This document shows, piece by piece, positions 34,959-46,164 of a DNA stretch of 64,000 bases (its first letter is position 1; the number at the start of each line of letters is the position of its first letter). Both the position numbers and the translations under genes were made by a program. Origin of the DNA: Umbilicaria muhlenbergii (Eukaryota > Ascomycota > Lecanoromycetes > Umbilicariales > Umbilicariaceae); the NCBI GenBank assembly GCA_000611775.1, contig KK106987.1:992001-1056000 (forward strand). Reading direction: 5' to 3'. The notes beneath the pieces were generated by a model. That model saw only the letters and a program-made list of their open reading frames with translations, ran no database searches and was not told where the DNA came from.

Positions 34959-36293
34959 ATGCCTCTGCCTCAAGATGAACTGCCACGTTTGGTGCGGGAG
35001 TACGTATTCGCGGGACACTTGGAACCAGCGGAAGGGAAGTACGTGACATGTTCTTTTGTTAACAGGGCCGAGAGCACGAGTACGTTCGTCGTTGCACTGA
35101 TAGAGATGAAGCAACCCTCGACGGGCGATTTGCAGCGATATCTTGTGTCCATTGATCAAGAGACGGGAGAGGTCCTCTCTGCCAAGCCCGTCAAACTTGC
35201 ACCAGAAGAGGTGGAAGCGATCCTTGCTGACGCTGGGGTTGGAACGTTGAGAGAATATCACAAGTCCGTCGACGGGGCATATAGTATTTCCTACAGAGCA
35301 GCGGTCAACGAAGATCCAGAGCAGCAGTTCATGATTCAACTGCGATATAGCGGCAACGTTCAATCAATTGTCGCAATAACAATGATGATATTCCAAAAGA
35401 ATAACGCCGCACTCCCAGTCCCTCAACCTTTCCCGACTTCTTTCAGACCAGAATGCGGCCTGGAAGTTCAAGTTGCCTCGTTCATTCAAGGCCGCATGGG
35501 GCCTGAGCTCTATCTCAACCTACCCTATAATATGAAAACCCAAATTGTCAAACAAATCGCCCAGTCCTTCAACGCATTGTGGACTCTGGATTTACCTCAC
35601 CCGCAGAATCTCATTGGTCGTGCCCGCTTTTCCACTTCACCCCCATCGGTTTCCATCGAATCCGACCATCGGAAAGGTTTCGGCGGTCCCTGGTCCTCTG
35701 TCTCCGCATTCCTCAAGGCGTGGCTTCAATATTGCCTTGTCGAATTGCAGAATCAAATGCAAATCGACGAATACAAGGCTAAATATCTCCCCAGCATCGC
35801 CAACTTCATTGAGCACGAGCTTCATACCATTCCACCCGAAGTCAACGAGATTCCTGTCGTTTTGACGCACTCGGACATGGGTTTGCACAACATGATCTTC
35901 TCAGATGCACCGGATCCCAAACTCAAGGCAGTCATAGACTGGGAAATGATCGACTACCATCCGTTTCCCGTCGCGGTGCCAATGTTCATCGAAGCTCTGT
36001 TTTCACCCAACGCGACTCCAGACACTTCGTCAAGCGCCAATGCCGAGGATGCCAGTGGCCTTCGCAACGCGTTCTGGGACGAAATTCCCCGCTGGAAAAG
36101 CCTGGCCGAAACGCCGGCGGCTAGGATCTTCCACGACTACTACAAATTCGGCCTCTACCTCAAGACCGAGCCGGTGTTCCCGCTCAACTGTTCGACGGCG
36201 CAGAGGTGGGAGAGCTGGCGTCCTAGTGTTGAGGTTGTGCAGGCGTTTCTGGGCCGCTATGGGAGGCGGCGCGAGGGTGCTTCGGAGCTGTGA
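34959..36293 (+). CDS. APH/choline-kinase-like phosphotransferase
   Basis: An intronless frame of 444 residues. The kinase-like C-lobe signature is complete: LTHSDMGLHNMIF with His304, catalytic Asp306 and Asn311 (the HxDxxxxN Brenner motif), followed by AVIDWEM with the metal-binding Asp327. Upstream LEVQVASFIQGRM fits the linker between lobes, and TLDLPHPQNLIGRARF is characteristic of fungal members. The N-terminal ~120 residues (REYVFAGHLEPAEGKYVTC, QRYLVSIDQETGEVL) are an additional domain that I do not recognise. Such proteins transfer phosphate to small hydroxyl substrates; most fungal members are uncharacterised, so the substrate is unknown. The ATG follows AGAGCC; no signal peptide. 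Looks intact. Confidence 0.9.
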   Translation: MPLPQDELPRLVREYVFAGHLEPAEGKYVTCSFVNRAESTSTFVVALIEMKQPSTGDLQRYLVSIDQETGEVLSAKPVKLAPEEVEAILADAGVGTLREYHKSVDGAYSISYRAAVNEDPEQQFMIQLRYSGNVQSIVAITMMIFQKNNAALPVPQPFPTSFRPECGLEVQVASFIQGRMGPELYLNLPYNMKTQIVKQIAQSFNALWTLDLPHPQNLIGRARFSTSPPSVSIESDHRKGFGGPWSSVSAFLKAWLQYCLVELQNQMQIDEYKAKYLPSIANFIEHELHTIPPEVNEIPVVLTHSDMGLHNMIFSDAPDPKLKAVIDWEMIDYHPFPVAVPMFIEALFSPNATPDTSSSANAEDASGLRNAFWDEIPRWKSLAETPAARIFHDYYKFGLYLKTEPVFPLNCSTAQRWESWRPSVEVVQAFLGRYGRRREGASEL

Positions 36294-36517
36294 ATTGGGT
36301 GACTGCGCTCTTGGATGCGATCGTTGCTGGGCTAGCCAGGCTCTCTTGGAGCCCGAGTCCGAGGCTGCGGTCGCATGTTCGTGTTCGTTTCAGGGGCGTT
36401 GTCGGGGCTGCGGAGTATGGTGGGCGGTAGTTTTTTTGGGCTGCCGCTTGGGCAAGCACTTGTGCAGGGACCAGTCTAATTAAACGGACATATAACATTA
36501 TATGATGATTGTCCTTC

Positions 36518-36636
36518 ACATACGACCATAGACTCAAGAAAACTGGGCATCCCGTCCGCTCTGCCATACATAAGCTTGAGATCGGCAGATCAGTAGTTGG
36601 GTGGGTGACCACCAGCGAATCCCTGCTGTTGTATGT
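36518..36636 (+). rRNA. 5S ribosomal RNA
   Basis: A 119-nt match to fungal 5S rRNA. It starts ACATACGACCATAG and ends GTTGTATGT; these ends pair as helix I with one G.U. The most conserved block, GTAGTTGGGTGGGTGACC with ACCAGCGAATCCC, is intact, as are AAAACTGGGC and CCCGTCCGCTC. Helix II differs from the usual fungal sequence (CTCAAG with CTTGAG in place of the common GTGTGG/CCACAC type), yet the two strands still pair perfectly, so the gene is probably functional or only recently silenced. The solitary position agrees with the dispersed 5S genes of many Pezizomycotina. The internal promoter for polymerase III lies within the gene, and a T-run follows directly. Confidence 0.92.
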
Positions 36637-36641
36637 TTTTT
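36636..36641 (+). terminator. RNA polymerase III T-run after 5S rRNA
   Basis: Six T residues begin at the last 5S position and are followed by GATTTT, the expected polymerase III termination signal. Confidence 0.85.
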
Positions 36642-37366
36642 GATTTTGAATCTTTTTGCTCCTTGGCCTTTAATATCTCTTTTGCCGACCGGCAGAGATG
36701 TCGTCTTGATCGGCTTTAGCGACAAGCACTAGGAGAGGCGTGGGTTCCCCGGGTGCCTTCGGTACCGATGGTGACAGTTTGTGACTAGGGTTTTAAACGC
36801 AGGGAGAACGGACGTTGAAGGCACACCAAGTCATATTTCCTTTACAAAAGTTTCATGACGATGTTCAAGCAAAGGATTCATTTCGCTATGCTATTCAGCA
36901 GTGCCGATTGACTAGACTGCCCTATCCTCCTCCTCTGCGCTCTTGTAGCGTCCTAGGATTGGCCAGGCGTCGAGCAGACGACCTGTATCCGAAATGTGTC
37001 CGATGTGGGAGACTGGCCAAGCGCGTACTGCTCGGGTCTCCCGCTTATCATCCCACCCACTCCACCTCCTCGACGACATCATCCTTCTTCCCCCTCCATC
37101 TTCTTCGCCGCCCCTGTCCCCCCACTTTCTCCCCTCCCCGCAGTGGCCATATCAACACCAAAAACGGTGTAATGTACCCTGCCCTCCCCTGCCCCTGCCA
37201 GATGCCGCCGATTCGGCTACCGTGGCTTCAATGTCCCAGACCCGCCGGGAACAAAGTGGATTAGAGATTCCAACACAACGAGCGTGCTAAGAAAAAAAAA
37301 GTGATTCAAACTCTGAAGGAAGAAAACGTGTAATTGCAATCTTCTCTCCGCAACCTCCCCACTCTT
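36642..37366. other. Intergenic, nothing recognised
   Basis: About 720 bases between the 5S gene and the stop of the glycogen-binding-domain gene. A CT-rich patch near 37030-37140 is the only compositional feature. Confidence 0.45.
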
Positions 37367-38236
37367 TCATCTCCTCGTCGCCGCATACCGCGGCCTCCGC
37401 TCCACAATCTCCGGCTCCGAGTCACTGGCCTCGGACGAGCACCCCGAGGAACTGTCGTCCGAGTATCCGCACCGACTACCGCCGCAGTCGAGTTTGACCC
37501 TGTCGCCCTTGCGCGTGATCCCGTACCGGTTGCAGCGACATTGCGGACTGGCCGGGTCGCTGAGACTGGACAGGGAGCTGGGACTGCTGTTGCCGGAGCT
37601 GCGGCTCGAGAGGCTGGAGCCGACGGAGCTGGGGGGGCTGGCGGATTGCAGGCGGTAGCCGTATTTGGAGATGGAGGCTTGTTCGAGCTGGGAGGCGAGG
37701 TCGTCGACGCCGGGCGAGTGGCTGTAGTCTGCTTCGCGGATGGTGCGCGAGGCGTAGGGTTTGGACGGTTTGGGGTGGACGATCTTGGAGGGGGAGAGGG
37801 AGCGGCCTTTGGGGATGCCGTATTGACTGGATGTTGAGGCGCGCTTGCTGGGGGAAGAGGTGTAGCCTGAATTGGTCCTGCCGTTGGGGACGTCGAGGAT
37901 GTTGAGGGATCGGCCCGTTGTCGGTTCGGTTGTGGATGGTTGGGCGGGATCATGTGAGACGTGGTAGCCGTCCATGATGTACTGCGGTGGACAGGTCAGC
38001 TTTGGTGTGACATGAGTTGGAATAATGAGGCAGCGAGAACTTACGTAGTACCAGTAGCGCTGCCCTTGTTGAAGTGTAGCGCCTTGGAATCTAAAGGTGC
38101 CCTTCCATCCGCCGGACTTGTTGACATCTCTGGAAAGAGGAAGCTGGCCGGCGTAATTGTCCCATGAACCGAGGAGGTGGACGGTCTTGACGTTAGAGGA
38201 GGTGCGGAGGGTGAATGAGAGTTGAATAGCAGCCAT
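37367..38236 (-). CDS. AMPK-type glycogen-binding (CBM48-like) domain protein
   Basis: Exons 38236-38045 and 37981-37367, joined across a 63-nt intron (GTAAGT..CCGCAG), give 268 residues. The N-terminal ~90 residues form a carbohydrate-binding early-set domain like that of the AMPK beta subunit: KTVHLLGSWDNYAGQLPL, GGWKGTFRFQG, then RYWYYYIMDGYHVSHDP, the last restored by splicing. TEPTTGRSLNILDVP follows, conserved in fungal homologues. The middle is Ser-rich and likely disordered. The C-terminus has a Cys cluster CRCNRYGI...LDCGGSRCGY that could bind a metal, then an acidic Ser stretch and SEPEIVERRPRY. There is no kinase-interaction (ASC) domain, so this is not the SNF1 beta subunit itself. 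The role is unknown, possibly glycogen targeting. Confidence 0.87.
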   Translation of the reverse strand: MAAIQLSFTLRTSSNVKTVHLLGSWDNYAGQLPLSRDVNKSGGWKGTFRFQGATLQQGQRYWYYVSSRCLIIPTHVTPKLTCPPQYIMDGYHVSHDPAQPSTTEPTTGRSLNILDVPNGRTNSGYTSSPSKRASTSSQYGIPKGRSLSPSKIVHPKPSKPYASRTIREADYSHSPGVDDLASQLEQASISKYGYRLQSASPPSSVGSSLSSRSSGNSSPSSLSSLSDPASPQCRCNRYGITRKGDRVKLDCGGSRCGYSDDSSSGCSSEASDSEPEIVERRPRYAATRR

Positions 38237-39761
38237 TGTCGTTAGATCGTGTTGTGATTAGATTAAGTGATGGTGGTAATATCAGACAGTATAAGGTAAG
38301 TGTGAAATAGTATGAAATAAACTCGTCGATGAGGTTGACAAATGTATCGAGAGGGTAAACAGAACAAAGAAAATCGTAAGGCTGGTGCAATGGTTGGACG
38401 TCGGGGCGGTGTCGAGGAGAGCGAGGTCGCGGTTGATAAGAGCTACCGGAGCACTTTGCAACAACACGATTCGGTAAAAGCTTGGACGACGGCAAGGATT
38501 CTATTCAACACTAGGGGTGTTGGTAGAGATGTTTTGTCTGTTGCAGTGTTGGTGGAACTCGAGTTGCAAGAACAGCCTTGGACGAACTAAAATGAATAGA
38601 CAAGAGCTTTCGAAAGCCTCGAAAAGAACAGGCAATACGTAAGCGCGAGCGAGCAAGTATGAGCTATCGCAATATGTCGGCCAGCGACAAGTAGTAATTA
38701 GAGTTGAAAGTACTATGGAAAGAAGAGCACAGCTCTTTTGCGCGGACGAAGAATTGACTAGAGTACGGATTACTATGGATAGCTCAGGAAATTGAATGCT
38801 TGCTGAAGGAGAAAGGAAGGGAGAGAGGCCGGCGCTTCTTATGTTGGATGTATTCTTGTGCAAGTGCATCGATGTGGGCGTGGGAGCGGGCATGGGCGGG
38901 CATGGGCGAGGACATGACGGACATGACTGCCTGGGGTGCCTTTCCAGCCAGTCAGCTCATGCACGCTTGCCTGCCAGTTGGCCGTCTAGCCAGTCTGCGT
39001 TCGCTCTGCGTTCGCTCTTGCAGCCTGCACCGGCGTGCCGATCTGCGTCGATGCAGGTCGACCTTGCATGGGCAGCAGGGGCGGACAAGTCAAGTGTCGA
39101 GCGTGGGCGCGTAAAAAAGAGGAAAAAAGAGGAAAAGAGAAAAGGGACTAGAGGGGCTGCCTCGTCAGAGCGGTTATGCAGTGTGATTGGCAAGCCTTCG
39201 TCCGGGAGCTGTAGCTTCTTTCCACCATAGTGGCCTGCCCGATTGTTGGCTCTTCCACGATCATCCAATCACAGGCGAAAGCAGGCATCCCATCGCACCC
39301 ATCTACTCCAGGCACCATGGCACTCTCCCACACCCACTACATCTTCTTGCGCGGTTATCTGCCCCAATGCGACAGCCACGAGGCCCGCCCGCACGCTCGC
39401 GACCTACTAGTAGCACCCCTCCTCCGAAGGCGTGTGAACGGGGTGAACTCCTGTATTGCGCTTTTCTACTCTAGACAAGTGGTATACAGATGGTGCAATC
39501 GATAAATCGCCGAAGGTCGCCACACCTCCTTCCGGCCCTGCCTATATCCATGCTCTCAAGACGTCACCCGACCTCCAACGCCGCTGCAATGCTTAATCGA
39601 CCACGCAATGACTGATGGAAACACCCGTAAGCAGGGCGTCAAGCTGAAAAATAACGCTCGAAGCGAGGCTGAAAACGCGCCATTGCCACTACAAGGCACA
39701 CGGCACACCACACTAACAAAATGTCCGAGTTGGACAGCCCGTCTGCCTACCACGGCCTGAC
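38237..39761. other. Intergenic 1.5 kb
   Basis: Upstream region of the glycogen-binding-domain gene and 3' flank of RPB2, both on minus. Several short frames occur, none with splice or family support. An AAAAAAGAGGAAAAAAGAGG stretch near 39112 is simple-sequence. Confidence 0.45.
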
Positions 39762-42700
39762 TTATCTAACGGTAATTCCAGAGCGCTTCGTGTACATCCT
39801 TGCGGCGATGTTCATCGAAGCCAGCTCCTGGAAAAGCAGCTTGGCGGCGTAGGGAATGTGCACTTGCGAGATCTTAGTCTTGTTCTTGCACGGCCGACAC
39901 TCGAAAGAGTTCTTCTTGAGATTGCTGTACCCGCCGTTAGTGACCGGACAGGCATGTTAAAAACATGGGGAAACACTTACGCAACCGGGGTCATCAGCCC
40001 ACAGATGTCACAGATGTGAACTCTGAAGGCATCCGACACCTCGAACAATCTCTCTTTCAAGAAGGCACTGGCACCATGCGAGATCATGCAATCGCGCTCC
40101 ATCTCTCCGAACCGAAGACCGCCATCTCTTGCCCTTCCCTCGACCGGCTGCCTAGTCAAGATCTGCACAGGTCCTCTAGCTCGGGCGTGTATTTTGTCGT
40201 CGACCATGTGCCGCAGACGTTGATAATATGTCGGACCAAGGAAGACTTGAGCAACAAGCTTTCGGCCTGTGTGTCCGTTGTACATGACCTCGAACCCACG
40301 TGACTGATAACCATGCTCTCGAAGTAATCTTGACACGGAATCAACGGTGACTTCCGTGAAAGGGGTAGCATCACCCTCGAACCCACGCAGCGAGGATACT
40401 TTACTCAGTTGGCATTCGATCAAATGCGCAATTGTCATACGGGACGGGATGGCGTGCGGATTGATGATGAGATCTGGCACAACACCTTCACTAGTAAAAG
40501 GCATGTCTTCTGAACGGTATGTGATACCAATGGTACCTTTCTGACCGTGACGCGAGGCGAATTTGTCGCCGATCTGAGGGATCTTGGTTGTCCGCATCCG
40601 CACCTTGACGAAACGCAAGCCCTCAGCGTTCGTGGTCAGAAGGACCTGGTCGACGATACCGTTCTCGGTGCTTCGCAGCGGAGTGGAAACGTCGCGCTTG
40701 ACATGCGATTTCGTCCTTTGCCCTAGCTCCTCTGCATCTGGTGCAATGGGCGCAGTCTTCCCGATGATGATGTCTTCGCCCGACACACGAACACCCGGCG
40801 CGACGATACCGTCGTCATCAAGCTTATCATACGTACCGTGTTTGAGTCTCAACGTATCGCTCCGCATTGGCTTTTCGAACTGTTCGACTACGGACATGCC
40901 AATCCGCTTCTCCTGGTCTGTATAACATCGGTAGAACAAGCTGCGGAAGAGTCCTCGGTCAATGCTGCTTTGATTCATAATGACTGAATCTTCTTGGTTG
41001 TATCCGGAATAACACGCAATAGCCACAATCGCGTTTTGACCGGCGGGTAATTCTCGGAACTTGAGGAACTCCATTGATCTCGTTGTGGCAAGTGGCTTTT
41101 GAGGATAGTATAGGATGTTAGCCATGGTATCCATCCGCTGGTCGAAGTTGGTAAGGAAGACACCCATGGCTTGTTTGCCCATAGCGGATTGATAGGTGTT
41201 TCGGGGAGACTAGAATCTTGTTTAGAGTCAGGTTCATAGAAAGCATCAATAAGCATACCTGATTGTGATCTGGGAAGGGAATGATGCTTGCGCATATTCC
41301 CAAGATCATACTCGGATGAATCTCACAGTGAGTCCACGTATGTGCTGTCGGGTTCATGGGTGCCTTGACACGCTTGTTTGGGTCATCGGTGGTTTCGGGC
41401 ATGGCATAGCCTGCTTGGATCTGCCTTGAGATCTCCAGATCTTCTGGAGTCATGACAATCATAACTGTCTCTTCTTCCTCTGCATCCACGTACTCGACGA
41501 CACCTTGTTTGACCAAGCCCTCCCAGCCCATGAACTTGGCTGCCTTCTCTTCGGGATCCGTGTCCGGCCCAAGATCCTTGTCATCTTCGAGCCTGTTGAT
41601 GTGCTCTTTGGTGAGAACCAAGTTGCCGTTGTTCGGGCTCTTGGGATCATTGTCAATGACGAACAGCGGTCGGCAGACTCTGCCGGCATCTGTGAAGATC
41701 TTGAACTCTCTGTCTCGGATGTCGCGTACTAAACTGACTTCATGAGAGATGAGGTTTCGCCTTCGGAGGGACTGAACAGTGCTGACAAGATGAGCAGGGT
41801 CGCGATGGACTCCAACCCATACACCATTGACAAAGACCTTGGTAGCATTCGGCGAGCGCTGGGGTTCGTATTCCTCCAGAACTTCCATGTTTCTTTGGAT
41901 CATGAAGTCAATGATGGGTTCGCTTGGAGTACCGACGGTGATGTAGCACATCAATGCTAGGTTCTTTACCAATCCACATGCTTGCCCTTCAGGAGTTTCA
42001 GCAGGACACACGAGACCCCAATGAGTGTTGTGCAGCTGCCGCGGCTTGGCAATCTTCCCATCACGCCCTATTGGTGTATTGGTACGCCGAAGATGGGATA
42101 GTGTAGAGGCAAACGTGTAGCGATTGAGCACCTGTGACACGCCGGCTTTTGAAGATGCTGCTTTCTTCTGGTCGCCCCAGTTTCCAGTAGCCAGAGAGTA
42201 CTTCAGGCCGTTGGTAAGAGTAGTTGACTTTACCCCCAGAGTCAAGTTGAACTCCCGGTTGTTTTCAACACACTTCTGGAGGTATTTGTATACGTCCTTG
42301 GTGAGCTTGTTAAACAGCATCCTGAACAAACCAGCCAGGAGTGGTCCTGCAAGATCCAGACGCTTCTTGCCGAAGTGATCTCTGTCATCTACCTCGCGTC
42401 TACCCAGTGCACATTGCAACATCTTGTGCACCATGTAGCCCAGAAAAAAGGCCTTTCGCGTTTCACTACCCTCGACCTGCGAGATGTGCGGTAGGAGCTC
42501 TTTCTGCATGATGTCTCGTGCATACTTGATACGCTTATCGCGAGTGACTCCCGCCGAGTTTCCACGCTTTCCGATAAAGTCCAAAGCAACCTCTCGATCC
42601 TGGATTACAAAAGCTTCCTCGATACAGGGCTTGAGCATCTCCAACATCTGAGTATCGTTACGGTCGTAACAGATATGGTTCAAGATATCTTCATCGGACA

Positions 42701-43634
42701 CCACTCCCAAGGCTCGGAAGACAATAGCGATTGGTATTTCAGTCTTGATGTAAGGCAACGTCGATTTGATGGTCTGTCCGAACCCGCCCTTGGCACCTTC
42801 TCCTTTTGAAAAGAGCTTGATCTGCATACTAGAGATAAGTCTTGATCCCTTTTCGACGGCACTACGGATCTCGGCCACATATGGGGTGGGACTTGGTGGT
42901 GCCTTCTTGAAGACTTGTACGATGTTGGCGGCGCTTCGCTCCTGGGCAATCAAGACTTTCTCGCTACCGTTGATGATGAAGTACCCTCCTTGATCGTACG
43001 GGCACTCGTTCCAATTGTAAAGTTCCGACTCGGTCAGCTCTTTGAGGAGGCAGTATTTAGATTTGAGCATGATTGGTAGCTTTCCAACAAAGACGTTGGT
43101 CGGTTCCTCATCGTCCCCGCCATCCTCGACTTCCCAATGTAGATAGGTTCCCCCAGGCTGCTTTTGGCTATCGGCATCCATTCCAGCGCCTTCGTCGTCA
43201 CTCGGCGCTTCGATCGGTCGCTCGCGCGCTACCGAGACCTTCTTTTTCATCTCGAGGTATAGAGGACTCGAGTATGTAAGGTTACGATTGCGCGCTTCTT
43301 GAGGCAACATCATGCTTGTGCTTCCGTCGCCTTCGGTCATAGCAGGTCTGGAGAGGAGAACCGTCCCGAACTTGATCTCATATCTACGCAATACGATCGG
43401 ATCTGAGTCGTCGTCGGACTGCGGCGCATTCTGATCGAGTGTAAGAAGCGAGTTTTCCTCTACCAGCTCTTGCATCGTAGTTGTGACAAATTCATCGAAG
43501 GAGTCCAACTGTTGCGACACAAGGCCCTTGGTCTCGAAGAAGGCGGATATGACCGTCCAGCAATCTTCCGCCGTGATTCCCTCGTCATCCTCTTCGAGGT
43601 ATTCTTCATCGTAGGGTTCTTCATAGGTCGCCAT
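39762..43634 (-). CDS. RPB2: RNA polymerase II second-largest subunit
   Basis: Exons 43634-41259, 41209-39981 and 39924-39762 (introns of 49 and 56 nt, GTATGC..TCTAG and GTAAGT..ACAG with a CACTAAC branch site) give 1255 residues, the normal Rpb2 length. It forms the opposing half of the active-site cleft of Pol II in the nucleus. Landmarks in order: an acidic N-terminus; [11 protein letters not shown] (lobe/protrusion region); [20 protein letters not shown] (fork); [19 protein letters not shown] with the active-site Glu/Asp; [12 protein letters not shown] (hybrid-binding); and [18 protein letters not shown]. The C-terminal clamp zinc site CDICG...FECRPC is split by the second intron. The last exon ends [16 protein letters not shown] and a short basic tail. 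Highly conserved and intact. Confidence 0.98.
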
Positions 43635-44745
43635 ATTGATAACCTAGATGCGTACCCAGATGGATCACGTCGGATGCGCTGGATGCGCAAAGGATGCAGA
43701 GGTGTTGAAAGGGGTGGCGGGTTCGATGTGACGCGCCGAGCGACCCCAAGGAGCCTCTTGGGAGTCTCAGAAGAACATCCACATGTGCGATATGCTCAGA
43801 TGAACACAATCTGAAGCATCTGCAGAAGTAGAAGTCGAAGAAGAGAGGACTTGGTAGGTCTCACTGGGTAGGTGCAACCTGAGTTGAGGTTGTGGGTGAT
43901 CCCTGACTCCTTTGCTCCAAGTTTTAGTTGAGCCGCAGAGCTAGCGTGGATTACATAAGCGAAAGCTTGTTTCCTTTAATACATTGGGTTAGTGTCAATA
44001 AGGCTGAGGGACTGCGAGCGACGTGGCCGAGCGGGCTTATCAGAATATCATCATTGCTATGCAATATATAAGGCGAGTATAACAAGGAAGATTCCCAAGC
44101 ATACAACGCTCTGTTGCTCTTATTTACAGGCAGGGTAGAGATGATAGGAAGCAAACATGGACCTCACACGTACCACAATCGGGCGGCTTTGAGCGTTGCC
44201 GAGATCACAGAATGACTGTCGATGCAAGTCTCAGATAAGTGAAATAGGCGTCCATGACTTGTTGAAGACATGCCCACCGGTGGGAGTGTACACTCCAATC
44301 TTTGCGCCATGTGGCTGAAAATGGTCTACACGTGCAGCTGAAGCTCGTCTCGATGAGTCCAAATCTGGACCTTCTGACCATCTCCTTGCATTGCAGCTCG
44401 AGGAGCTGCAAGTCGGAACCGGAACAATGCATGACACATGGCATGTGGCTAGTTGCGTGCCAAGATATATATATGTATATATTACTAGGCCCCATCGACA
44501 TCTCTTTCATGGCTTCGATCATACTTTGACGGCCCTAACTCAATTCTGTCGCTTCATCGGGACTAACGTTGCCCTCGGTGTTTTTCCCCTCTCACAGAAC
44601 CGTAGACAACGTATCATCTGTCTTCTCTGGGTTGATACCTACTTTCAATTGCGTTGTTGCGTTGTCGAGCAAGCTCTTGTAATATCTCCTCGTGTCATTC
44701 TATTTTCCATCACCTAGGGTTGTGTTTGGCTCTAGAGATCTCAAG
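43635..44745. other. Divergent promoter region, 1.1 kb
   Basis: Shared by RPB2 (minus) and the PLC-like gene (plus). A fragment near 44017 resembles the 5' end of a Ser/Leu tRNA but lacks a matching 3' half. CT-rich leader sequence lies before the PLC-like start. Confidence 0.45.
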
Positions 44746-46164
44746 ATGCCAAGCAAGGGATTGTCTCTTTACACGTACATTTCGGTTCCAGGCTGCGAAG
44801 TCCATTTCCAGGTCCCTGGCGGTCAAGTCACCACCACCTCCAACGACAACTTCAAAGAGAACAACCTCGAAGTCGATTCCAAGAACATCCATGGCGCCTG
44901 GAACTTTAGCGGACGCTTCTCCTGGAGAGTCGTCCGCAACGGCGCCGACGTCCCTGGTGCTACCGGCTACAACGACATCAACAGTCTCACCGGAAACCTG
45001 GAAGGCGGCACCATGACCCGAACCCTCGACACTCGCTCCATCACCGCCGGCGACCTAATCATAGCCTACGGATTCTACGACGCCGGCCGCGGAGAAGCCG
45101 GCCTAACAAACCGCGACCAATGCTACGTAACAGTCACCGCAAACCAATCCACCTGGATGGCCACCCTCGCCCCCCCCTCCTCCCCTCTCGCCGCCAAACC
45201 CTTCTCGCGCCTCGTCCTCGCCGCCCCCCACGACCCCGGCATGAACACCATGCAAACCGTCGACGCCCTCTTCGTCAGCCCCAACGGCCCCGCCATCCGC
45301 AACCTCATGGTCCAACTACTCGGCCCCATCGGCGCCTGGTTCGACCTCAGCCTCGACGCCCTAACCCCCCACCTCGAAAACATCATCCTCGGCACCGCCA
45401 TCACACAAAAAGACCCCACCCCGACCCTCCTCGCGATGGGGGCCCGCTACTTCGAATTCCGCCCCGCCCACCTGCACGCCTCCATCCGCGCCCTCGCCCC
45501 CGACCCCGACCGCGTCTACTTCACCCACGCCTTCATCCCCGGTATCGCATACGAGCAATTCCTCGCCGAAACGGTGCAGTTCCTCGACCGCGCGCCCTCC
45601 GAACTCGTCGTCGTGCGGCTGTGCTGGGACGGCGTCGTCGAAGGCTGCGAACACCCCACCGACGAAGCGCTGGCGGGCTTCATGACTGCGGCCCTCGCGG
45701 CCTCGACGTCGCACCTCGTGGCCGCGGGCGCCGAATGCTTGGCCGAATCGATCGCGACGCTCCGCTCCCAGGGCAAACGCCTCATCTGCATCACCGACGC
45801 GCCCAAATACGACAGCTACTCCGACGGCGCGTACGCCACCCTGTCCGCGGGCCCCATCCTCGCGAGTATGCAAGCGATGACGGCGGCGGGGCAAGCCGGG
45901 GCCGACTTCACCGTCTTGCAGTGCCAGGCGACGCCGACGAATATTCGGGATGTGGTGGTGTATAGCGTCTTGACGGCGAATACGTCGACGAGTTGTCTGG
46001 CGGAGACGAAGGCGATGTTGACGAGTGAGATTTTGCCGTGGGTGAGGGGGAATGCGGTGGGGAAGTTTGGGGCGGAGGAGGCGCTGGTTGTGATGAATGA
46101 TTTTTTGGAGGGGGGGACGGTCGATGTGGCGGTGGGGTTGAGCAAGGAGCGATTGGGCATGTGA
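44746..46164 (+). CDS. PLC-like phosphodiesterase (PI-PLC X-domain fold)
   Basis: An intronless frame of 472 residues from the ATG at 44746 (MPSKGLSLYTYIS); a further upstream in-frame ATG at 44692 is possible but adds residues out of family character. The N-terminal ~140 residues form a beta-rich domain (VPGCEVHFQVPGG, GAWNFSGRFSWRVVRNG) of unknown type. The TIM-barrel domain then begins FSRLVLAAPHDPGMNTM, where His162 and Asp163 match the first catalytic His region of PI-PLC. ARYFEFRPAHL supplies the barrel acid, and VYFTHAF holds His261 as the second catalytic His. Typical bacterial-type PI-PLC folds cleave phosphoinositol head groups; substrate specificity here is unknown. No signal peptide. 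The gene is strikingly GC-rich at third positions from about 45060 to 45900, more than most of the window. Confidence 0.85.
   Translation: MPSKGLSLYTYISVPGCEVHFQVPGGQVTTTSNDNFKENNLEVDSKNIHGAWNFSGRFSWRVVRNGADVPGATGYNDINSLTGNLEGGTMTRTLDTRSITAGDLIIAYGFYDAGRGEAGLTNRDQCYVTVTANQSTWMATLAPPSSPLAAKPFSRLVLAAPHDPGMNTMQTVDALFVSPNGPAIRNLMVQLLGPIGAWFDLSLDALTPHLENIILGTAITQKDPTPTLLAMGARYFEFRPAHLHASIRALAPDPDRVYFTHAFIPGIAYEQFLAETVQFLDRAPSELVVVRLCWDGVVEGCEHPTDEALAGFMTAALAASTSHLVAAGAECLAESIATLRSQGKRLICITDAPKYDSYSDGAYATLSAGPILASMQAMTAAGQAGADFTVLQCQATPTNIRDVVVYSVLTANTSTSCLAETKAMLTSEILPWVRGNAVGKFGAEEALVVMNDFLEGGTVDVAVGLSKERLGM

Noticed and set aside
37334-37837. Plus-strand 167-residue Gly/Val-rich frame
   Set aside because: Antisense to the Ser-rich C-terminal exon of the glycogen-binding-domain gene.
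38796-39230. Plus-strand 144-residue frame with Cys/Gly and Lys runs
   Set aside because: Simple-sequence composition, no homologue recognised and no splice or context support.
44017-44110. tRNA-like start (GTGGCCGAGCGGG) suggesting a Ser or Leu tRNA
   Set aside because: No matching acceptor-stem 3' half or T-loop (GTTCGA-type) follows at the right distance, so no cloverleaf can be formed.
45120-45965. Plus-strand 281-residue Arg/Pro-rich frame and long minus frames over the PLC-like gene
   Set aside because: They are by-products of the high third-position GC of the PLC-like gene, which has catalytic motifs in its own frame.
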